From: Thermoplasmata archaeon
GTDB lineage: Archaea > Thermoplasmatota > Thermoplasmata > Lutacidiplasmatales > UBA184
DNA: 64,000 nt
NCBI GenBank assembly: GCA_028864975.1
Contig: JAGWLG010000007.1
Coordinates: 1 to 64,000 of the forward strand
Reading direction: 5' to 3'
The notes beneath the pieces were generated by a model. That model saw only the letters and a program-made list of their open reading frames with translations, did not search any database and was not told where the DNA came from. Every line of letters starts with the position of its first letter. Within the stretch, counting starts at the first letter, position 1. The translations under genes and the position numbers were made by a program. Shown here one piece after another: positions 58,350-64,000 of the stretch.

Positions 58350-59984
58350 TTACGAGGATTCCCGGTCTCCGCCGTGGGTCGGCTCCGCGGCCTCCGCAGC
58401 TTGGCCCCCGTGGGGGGCCGCACCGGTCCCCCCGCCACCATGACGCTTCACATGCTCTCGCAATCCGTGCCCCGCCTCCCTCAGGTTCTTCCGCATCTGA
58501 AGACGTTGTTGCTCGAGCTCTTCGACCTGCGCTTCGTGCTGTTGCAGCGCCTCGGCGTGCTGCACCAACTCGGCCTCGCGCTCCGAGAGCTTGCGGCTCC
58601 TCACGTCAAGCTCATGGGACCTCTTGGCACTGGCCTCCTCTCGGGCCCCTACCTCCTTCTCCCGGGTCTGGAGCGAAGCAGCACGACTCAAGTTCAGTCG
58701 CGTTCTTTGTCCTAGCTCGGCGTCCTGCGCGTTCAGGCGGGCCTGTCTCTCCTCCGCATCTCCGAGCCGCTTCCGGCTCTCCGCGGCAAGCTCGTTCGCC
58801 TCCGCCAGCCTTCGCTGGAGCTCCTCCTCCTGAGTGCTCTTGACCTTCTCCCATTGCTCCTCTTGGGACAACAGCTGCCCCTCTCTCACATTGAGCGAGT
58901 CCTCGTGAGACCTCAGTTGGCCATCTCGCGTCGAGAGCGCCTTCGCTCGCTCGCGCGCGGCAACCTCGCGCTTGTCGAGGTCCTCCTGGGCCGCCTTGAG
59001 CCGAGTTTCGCGCCGTACTAGGTCCTGGGATTGGTGTTTGATCTCCAGTTCCCGTTTCTTGAGCTCGATCTCCTCGAAGGAACCGGCCTTGGGTGCCCCT
59101 GCCGCCTCCGCTCCCCCCGCCGGCGGTCGCCCTGCTGCCTCTTCCTTCTCGGCAAAGGCCTTCTCCCGTGTTGCGAGGCTCTGTTCACGTTCCGTGAGGG
59201 TCTTCTCCGACCGCGTGAGCTCCTCCAACCGGCGCTGCAGCTCCTCCTGCCGCGCCTCGAGGTCACGCTTGACCCCCTCCACCTCTACGATACGGGAGTC
59301 GAGAGTCTGCTCTTTCTGAGAGAACGCGGCTTCCCGCGCCTTGATCGCGTCCTCCCGGGTGGATAGCGCGGACTCGCGGTCCGAACGTCCCTTCTTGCGG
59401 TCCGAGCCTGCGGCTTGAGCTGGCTCAGGGCCCTCGGAGGGAGCTGGGCCCGCTGCGGGAGGGGTCGCCTCGATCGTCCCCACGCCTCCCCGGGGCGGTT
59501 GTGGAGGGGGCTGAGGCCGTGTTGCCGCCCCCGTCGGAGTGGGAGGCGCGGGGGAGGAAGGAGCAGGGGCAGGAACAGGGGCGGCCGAGACGGTAGGGGG
59601 CTGGGAGGGTGGAGGAGGAGGCTGTGACGGGGAGGGTGACGTGGAGTTGGCCCTGGGCGACGGTGGTGGAGGTGGAGGGGGCAAGAAGAGGACCCCGGAG
59701 GTTCCTAGCCGCACCTGCTCCAGTCCCTCCGGGGTGATCCTGGCCTGGAACCCGTCCCCGGCCCTCGCTTCCATCCTGATCAAGCGGTACCCCTGCAGGG
59801 TTTGCAGGGCTCCTTCGATGTCCAGGTCGCGCGCTCCCCGCAAGGACTTCCGGGCATCGCGAAGATACTGGTCCCGTGGGACGGCCAACTGGCCCCCACC
59901 GGAGGCTTCGGCGGTGAACCGCAGGACCATGTACAGAAAGTCCTGCGGAGCGGCGGGGGCAGATTGGACGGATGCCGTCGCCAT
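58350..59984 (-). CDS. winged-helix, proline-rich, coiled-coil protein
   Basis: 544-aa protein. Residues about 10-95 look like a winged helix ('DFLYMVLRFTAEASGGGQLAVPRDQYLRDARKSL', 'LIRMEARAGDGFQARITPEGLEQ'), then about 100 residues of Pro/Ala/Ser-rich linker including eight-proline runs, then a long coiled coil of 'REQxLxxRExAxxxRE' repeats. No ATPase motif. Possibly an architectural DNA- or cytoskeleton-linked protein. Confidence 0.7.
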   Translation of the reverse strand: MATASVQSAPAAPQDFLYMVLRFTAEASGGGQLAVPRDQYLRDARKSLRGARDLDIEGALQTLQGYRLIRMEARAGDGFQARITPEGLEQVRLGTSGVLFLPPPPPPPSPRANSTSPSPSQPPPPPSQPPTVSAAPVPAPAPSSPAPPTPTGAATRPQPPPQPPRGGVGTIEATPPAAGPAPSEGPEPAQAAGSDRKKGRSDRESALSTREDAIKAREAAFSQKEQTLDSRIVEVEGVKRDLEARQEELQRRLEELTRSEKTLTEREQSLATREKAFAEKEEAAGRPPAGGAEAAGAPKAGSFEEIELKKRELEIKHQSQDLVRRETRLKAAQEDLDKREVAARERAKALSTRDGQLRSHEDSLNVREGQLLSQEEQWEKVKSTQEEELQRRLAEANELAAESRKRLGDAEERQARLNAQDAELGQRTRLNLSRAASLQTREKEVGAREEASAKRSHELDVRSRKLSEREAELVQHAEALQQHEAQVEELEQQRLQMRKNLREAGHGLREHVKRHGGGGTGAAPHGGQAAEAAEPTHGGDRESS

Positions 59985-60338
59985 GGAGGTGGCGAGCCTG
60001 GCATACCGAATCGAACACTTAGTTGTTGGGAGACGGCAAACAGGCCCGTGGAAGGAGGGTCCCTCCCTAACAGGCGAGGGGGGGCTCTTCTCGGCACCCA
60101 GGGACGACGAGGCGGGATTCCCCGTCCTCCTTCCGCGGGCGGTGGCTCGAAGTTCACGCCCCGAACAGCGCGGAGCGTCACGACCCGTGCGGCTTCCTGG
60201 TGGTCGCAGATGGGGACGCTCTGGTCCGGTGCGGCCCAGTTACGAGATCGGTCGAGCTCAAATACGACGAACGGTGTCCGTTTGTCCGACATGGGTCGGA
60301 CAGTGCTAACCCCGCGAGGGCCCGTAGTCGCGTCCCAG
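59985..60338. other. 354-bp region without a firmly supported gene
   Basis: A minus-strand frame from 60292 reads 'MSDKRTPFVVFELDRSRNWA' for about 55 residues with plausible composition, then decays into Pro/Arg-rich sequence overlapping the coiled-coil gene. A small inverted repeat 'tccgacatgggtcgga' lies over its start. I do not call a gene. Confidence 0.35.
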
Positions 60339-60629
60339 ATGGGTCGCCTCCCTCCCTTGGGCCAGCTGTCCAACGAAGTACGCTCGACTCGAGGCCCGGC
60401 GCTCTCGTCACCCTTCTCGTCCGGTAGACCGATGGTCTGCCGTTGGTGTGGCGAGAAGGCCTCCGTCAACCGCATCCTGAGGATCACATTCTGCGCGACC
60501 CATGGATTCGAGGGCCCCCTCGACCCGGGCGATGTCCCGGTCTTCCGGGCGGGGCGCGCGCTGGGCGCGGGGGTCTACCCCGTCTCTGCAGGTCTCGCAA
60601 CGGGCTCGTGGGCGGTTCCGGCAGGGTAG
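60339..60629 (+). CDS. small CxxC zinc-finger protein (paralogue of 48535 gene)
   Basis: 96 aa from ATG 60339; ATG 60432 is an alternative. Core 'GRPMVCRWCGEKASVNRILRITFCATHGFEGPLDPGD' and the ending 'GSWAVPAG' match the 48535 protein closely. The N-terminal 25 residues differ. Presumably an old duplication of a single zinc-finger gene. Confidence 0.65.
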   Translation: MGRLPPLGQLSNEVRSTRGPALSSPFSSGRPMVCRWCGEKASVNRILRITFCATHGFEGPLDPGDVPVFRAGRALGAGVYPVSAGLATGSWAVPAG

Positions 60630-60692
60630 CGCTGGCGAAATGTTCCCGTGCGATGGGTCGCGCCTGAACGCTCGTGGAGAGGGGCGGCAGCT

Positions 60693-61151
60693 CTACGCGG
60701 GGCAGGCAGGAGGCGAAGATCCTGTTCTTGCGGTTAGAGCCGGCCACTGGCTGGCATCGATGCAGAAGAACGCGGTCGCGTGGTGACCGGTGGAGTCGCG
60801 AGTGATGAGGGAACCGGGGTAGTACCCGGCGGCCGAGTAGACGTGGACCACGTTCGTCAGGGCGGAGCTGGAGCCGTCACCGAAGGACCAGGAGAAAGAG
60901 TAGGGCGGCGTACAGCCCGACGCGCTCGCCCAGAAGACCACGGACCCGTTGAGGTAGTCTGTCGCGTTCGGGCTCTCGTTCCAATCTCCTGGCAGCGGGA
61001 TCTCCATGCCCCAGGGTGTGTTGAACGGGCAGTAGCTCGAGTGACCCAGGAACGCGACCAGGCCCGCCCCCGCGGCCGTCCCGGCTATCGCACCGACCAA
61101 GACGGCAACGAACGGGGTGACCCCCCGCTGGCCGTGGATGCGAGGCGGCAT
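60693..61151 (-). CDS. membrane-anchored single-PKD protein
   Basis: 152 aa from ATG 61151. N-terminal membrane helix ('TPFVAVLVGAIAGTAAGAGLVAFLG'), then one PKD domain ('FWASASGCTPPYSFSWSFGDGSSSALTNVVHVYSAAGYY') and two likely disulfide-forming Cys. Extracellular. Small relative of the large PKD surface protein at 44151. Confidence 0.75.
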   Translation of the reverse strand: MPPRIHGQRGVTPFVAVLVGAIAGTAAGAGLVAFLGHSSYCPFNTPWGMEIPLPGDWNESPNATDYLNGSVVFWASASGCTPPYSFSWSFGDGSSSALTNVVHVYSAAGYYPGSLITRDSTGHHATAFFCIDASQWPALTARTGSSPPACPA

Positions 61152-61321
61152 GCGACACCCCCAAGAAACAAGGCTCGCATGCCTGCTTGAGCCTTCGGTC
61201 GAACCGGATTCATATCGACGCACGACGGGGCCAGGATGCCCTGCTGTACAGGAGTCCCCTTCCTCTCAGGGAAGGAGACGAGGAACATGGGAACTAACCG
61301 GGGGGAAGCATTCCGATGCCG

Positions 61322-61903
61322 CTAGACCCCGTCCCTCTTGGCGAGCATCCTCCGGAAGAGCTCCGCCTGCTCGATCGCGTCATCGAGCGCGTTGTGCGTG
61401 TGCTTGCGACCTGATCGAAGGTGGCTCGGAAGGTTCCCCTTCCGAGTGCCGCGCCAGTCCGTGCCTCCTGCTCCCATCCAGAACGACTTCATGTCAAGGG
61501 AGTTCGGGCCGAAGAGGTTCGCGCCCTCCTCCTCCGTCAGGAACTTGACCATGTACCAGCGAACAAACATCCAGTCGAAGGTCCCGAAGGAGGCGAAGAC
61601 GGGACGTGCGGGCAGGACCTCGCGGACCCACCTTCCGAAACGACGCATCGCCTCGGCCGGCTCGACGCCCTCGGCCTCGAGCTTCGAAAGGTCGAGGCCG
61701 TTCACTCGCATCGCATCGGGGTCCGCCTTGGAACCTGGCAGCGGTTGGAGCTCGACGTAGAAGGTCTTCGAGACCTCGCTCAGCCAACAGGCCCCGAGGG
61801 ACACCATGGAGTACTCCCCGGGGATGGGGCCCGACGCCTCGATGTCGACCGAGATCACCTCCTCTCGATAGCGTTGAGTCGGATCCTTAGGGGTCGCCTG
61901 CAT
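61322..61903 (-). CDS. DEDD-family 3'-5' exonuclease
   Basis: 193 aa from ATG 61903 ('MQATPKDPTQRY'). RNase T/DnaQ fold: Exo I 'VISVDIEASG' with Asp and Glu, Exo II region 'FASFGTFDWMFVRWYM', and Exo III 'HNALDDAIEQAELFRRML' with His and Asp four residues apart (DEDDh). Probably acts on RNA or DNA ends; no fused domains. Confidence 0.85.
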   Translation of the reverse strand: MQATPKDPTQRYREEVISVDIEASGPIPGEYSMVSLGACWLSEVSKTFYVELQPLPGSKADPDAMRVNGLDLSKLEAEGVEPAEAMRRFGRWVREVLPARPVFASFGTFDWMFVRWYMVKFLTEEEGANLFGPNSLDMKSFWMGAGGTDWRGTRKGNLPSHLRSGRKHTHNALDDAIEQAELFRRMLAKRDGV

Positions 61904-62224
61904 GCTCCTCCATTCACCCGCCGCTCGATGAATCCATCGAGGGGCAGCGGGGTGAAGGGGCTTGGACCGCAACCCCTCGGACTCGGTCCGCTCGGCATGT
62001 GATCCGCGGGGAGGGACGAGCGCCGCGGTCAGACACGGAGCGCGACCGAGCGGTGCTCCGGGGCGGTAGAGCGTACCCCAGCCGGTCGCCGGCATTCACG
62101 TGTGGGGCGGACCAACAATGCCCTCTGCGCAGGCTCATTTCATGGATCGCATCGTCTCGCACAGCCCGTCAGACGGAGGAGGCAGCCCATCTCAAGCAGC
62201 GGAAGGTCCGACGCTTGTACGCCG
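61904..62224. other. 321-bp region, no gene seen
   Basis: Only overlapping Arg/Ser-rich frames on both strands. I see no promoter, domain or structured RNA. Confidence 0.4.
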
Positions 62225-62545
62225 TCAAGTTGAGGGAGAGTGTCCAAAGAGCCACGACGCGGCGCCGACGGGCAACGAAGGGATCGCGGGGTTGGACATC
62301 GCGCTGACGACGAGGAGGTACAGGACGACGGCTAGGATGATCGGTACGACAAAGAGGACGTTGAGGATGATCGCGATGACCTTCATGTCGTGGTCATCTC
62401 GGCTTTGGGCCACGGGCATGTAAGTCGGGACAAGAACGTAGGGAGGGGGCCCCGGGGGGGGAGGGTAGCCTAGGGGGGGCCCGGAGGGAAGCGGTGACCC
62501 CGGAGATGGGGGTGGGGGCGGCGGCTGGCTAAAGTTCGAGGCCAT
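62225..62545 (-). CDS. proline-rich single-helix protein, pilin-like
   Basis: 106 aa from ATG 62545 ('MASNFSQPPPPPPSPG'). A Pro/Gly/Tyr-rich N-terminus precedes 'MKVIAIILNVLFVVPIILAVVLYLLVVSAM', which resembles the hydrophobic helix of archaeal type IV pilin-like proteins, then a short tail. The pilin link is by pattern only. Could also be a simple membrane anchor. Confidence 0.55.
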   Translation of the reverse strand: MASNFSQPPPPPPSPGSPLPSGPPLGYPPPPGPPPYVLVPTYMPVAQSRDDHDMKVIAIILNVLFVVPIILAVVLYLLVVSAMSNPAIPSLPVGAASWLFGHSPST

Positions 62546-62908
62546 GCTCGTCGAAGTACCCCTCTGCCGGTATGTAGAGCTGCTTCCCCGTCTATCACCA
62601 GTTAGTCGCGATGATCGCGAGCACATCGACCGAGTCCACGGATCAGGAGGCCGAGGCACGAACGCACTCTGTCCCGAACGGATTACCCCAGGGGAAGAAC
62701 GTCGTGATCGTGGAGGGGCGTGGAGTCGCTGCGAGTGTTCCGACGACCGCGGAGGCCCTCAGGGCACCTCGCGGAGAGCGCGCGCGAGCAGCGGCCTCCC
62801 TCGTTTCCATCCTCACGGTTACGCCTCTCCCGCCGAGTCGGACGGAGGGGGCAACAGAAGCGCAGTCACGGCCGCGACACTGCTCGTCAGGAGGCCCTCG
62901 TCGTCGGG
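62546..62908. other. 363-bp region, no gene seen
   Basis: Arg/Ser-rich frames only. No convincing start signal or RNA structure. Confidence 0.4.
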
Positions 62909-63472
62909 CTAGATCAGAGGTGCGCTCCACGTGCCATGGACCTGGACGGTGTCGGCTTGCGAGTCGGCCGCGCAGACCTCCGGAGAGAGCGACCCGGTCT
63001 GGAAGGAGCCCGACCCGCCCGTGCCGCGGGCTTCGTAGAGCACCCGACCCCCCAGGTCCTCCACGAGGAACGTGGCGTCCGTGCCCCCCTCAGTGGACCA
63101 CGTGAGGTGGTAGGTGGCCCCGGTCCGAAGGACCCCGTTCGTCCCTCCCGGATCGCAGACGCCGCTCCCAGGCGGCCCGTAGTACGGGACGTTGAGGGTG
63201 AAGGAGAAAGCCCGCGTGGTGGGTACCGTCACGCTCACGATCAGTATCGCGGCGAGCACCGCCAAGGCCAGCAGCATTATGATCCTCCCTCTCCCGAGAA
63301 AGTACGCGCTAGAACGGGCGACGCGCTCGCGACCTGGGGTGAGCCGCAGAGGAGTGGTGAGCGTGGATGAGCCGCCCGTGAGCGGAGGCTGGAGCGGCGC
63401 GCCACATGAACGGCAGATCCCCTCGTCACGGAAGTGGAGGAGCCCGCACCGGGCGCACTCTCGTGCGGTCAA
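62909..63472 (-). CDS. zinc-ribbon, single-helix anchored extracellular protein
   Basis: 187 aa. N-terminal zinc ribbon ('ECARCGLLHFRDEGICRSCGAPL'), membrane helix ('IIMLLALAVLAAILIVSVTVP') and an extracellular beta domain with two Cys ('GSGVCDPGG', 'SPEVCAADS'). Same layout as the 34070 protein. Function unknown. Confidence 0.7.
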   Translation of the reverse strand: MTARECARCGLLHFRDEGICRSCGAPLQPPLTGGSSTLTTPLRLTPGRERVARSSAYFLGRGRIIMLLALAVLAAILIVSVTVPTTRAFSFTLNVPYYGPPGSGVCDPGGTNGVLRTGATYHLTWSTEGGTDATFLVEDLGGRVLYEARGTGGSGSFQTGSLSPEVCAADSQADTVQVHGTWSAPLI

Positions 63473-63667
63473 TGATACCGGCTAGGATGTGAGCTCCCCA
63501 TAGGTCTGCCGATTCGAGCAGCTCCCGGAGATGCGGGGCTGGAGTCGATCGGCGCGCTCGGGAAGATCCCGGTCATCCGTGCCATCACCCTCGAAGGTCA
63601 TTCATCGCCCCGTGCAGCAGGGGAGCTCTTTGTCGGAGAAGGGTCCCCCGCGCCGGCAGTCCCGGAG

Positions 63668-63740
63668 TGCTCCTGGCGGGATTTGAACCCGCGTCAAAGG
63701 CTCGAGAGGCCTCTATCCTTGACCACTAGACTACAGGAGC
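63668..63740 (-). tRNA. tRNA-Glu(CUC)
   Basis: Minus strand folds as a complete tRNA: acceptor GCTCCTG/CAGGAGC, D arm 'TCTAGTGGTCAAGGA', anticodon stem GAGGC/GCCTT with loop CTCTCGA giving anticodon CUC, and T arm CGGG-TTCAAAT-CCCG. CCA is not encoded and no intron is seen. Confidence 0.95.
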
Positions 63741-63942
63741 AGCGACGGACGGCCTACGTCCGACCCCTTTTGGCCCTTTCTGCTTCGACCCGACGGCCGG
63801 AGCGGGAGTGCGCGGCCGGTCGCTTCCCCGCCCGCAGAACCCTCCGGATGCTCCGGAATACGCATCTCAGTTCCCGAGAGGGAATCCGGTGTCACATCAT
63901 GTCACGGAGTCAAGAAATACTACGTATCCAGTCCGAAGCCGT
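63741..63942. promoter_or_regulatory. intergenic region with divergent promoters
   Basis: 'aagaaatacta' (63912-63922) lies 26 bases before ATG 63943 and would give a leaderless transcript. A weaker A/T box (minus-strand 'ccaaaagg', near 63770) may serve the tRNA. No other feature. Confidence 0.4.
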
Positions 63943-64000
63943 ATGATGGCGCCGGTCAAGGCCCGCACGGGCCACATTGTCATCGATGGGAAGAAGGATT
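63943..64000 (+). CDS. start of a gene cut by the window end
   Basis: ATG-ATG followed by 'APVKARTGHIVIDGKKD' and the window end. The upstream TATA spacing supports a real leaderless start. Too short to identify. Confidence 0.5.
   Translation, partial: MMAPVKARTGHIVIDGKKD

Overview
This window looks like a piece of a high-GC, uncultivated euryarchaeal genome, most likely a Thermoplasmatota relative. The assignment rests on purely archaeal information-processing genes: L1-L10-L12 stalk proteins, L44e-S27e-aIF2alpha-Nop10, aIF5A, fibrillarin/Nop5, aTrm56 and archaeal mevalonate kinase. Many genes also have a TATA box centred about 26 nt upstream of the start codon, which points to leaderless transcription. 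Further support comes from PKD and beta-propeller surface proteins and several small zinc-ribbon-plus-membrane-anchor proteins. The phylum call is inference; no rRNA is present in the window.

Region 1 (about 1-25.7 kb) is accessory DNA. It opens with an IS1634-type insertion sequence beside the 3' remnant of a PKD surface protein gene. Hypothetical genes and a beta-propeller surface protein follow. Next is a cluster built around an Orc1/Cdc6-like protein with degenerate ATPase motifs, plus two or three 5'-truncated copies of its C-terminal winged helix interleaved with a membrane protein and an SPFH protein. A defence island then holds a RelE/Panacea-like toxin-antitoxin pair, a type II restriction-modification pair, a two-ORF membrane-anchored Cas4-like nuclease, a GIY-YIG nuclease, a SIR2-domain protein, an orphan HsdR C-terminus and a type I restriction-modification operon. 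In that operon the R subunit is fused in frame to a HerA/VirD4-like ATPase at Walker B, which is either a real rearrangement or an assembly/amplification chimera. The island ends in fragments: a duplicated 5' end of the DRG GTPase gene, an orphan C-terminus and a short helicase-like N-terminus.

Region 2 (about 25.7-44 kb) is core genome: DRG GTPase, a purF-nop5-flpA operon on the minus strand, the L1-L10-L12 operon, then a plus-strand translation/RNA operon (L44e, S27e, aIF2alpha, Nop10, HTH regulator, Trm56, mevalonate kinase), followed by a YchF/OLA1 GTPase and a PduO-type cobalamin adenosyltransferase that appears to start at CTG.

Region 3 (about 44-64 kb) mixes surface and structural genes with housekeeping genes. 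It contains a 1439-aa surface protein (five copies of a novel-looking Cys-paired repeat plus PKD-like domains), a ribbon-helix-helix regulator with a repeat-flanked TATA box, aIF5A, a giant helical protein of about 1488 aa that seems to lack any ATG/GTG/TTG start, a cysteine-less HesB-like protein, an AmtB transporter, a VOC protein, a winged-helix/proline-rich/coiled-coil protein, a DEDD exonuclease, small zinc-ribbon or pilin-like membrane proteins, and a tRNA-Glu(CUC) near the right end.
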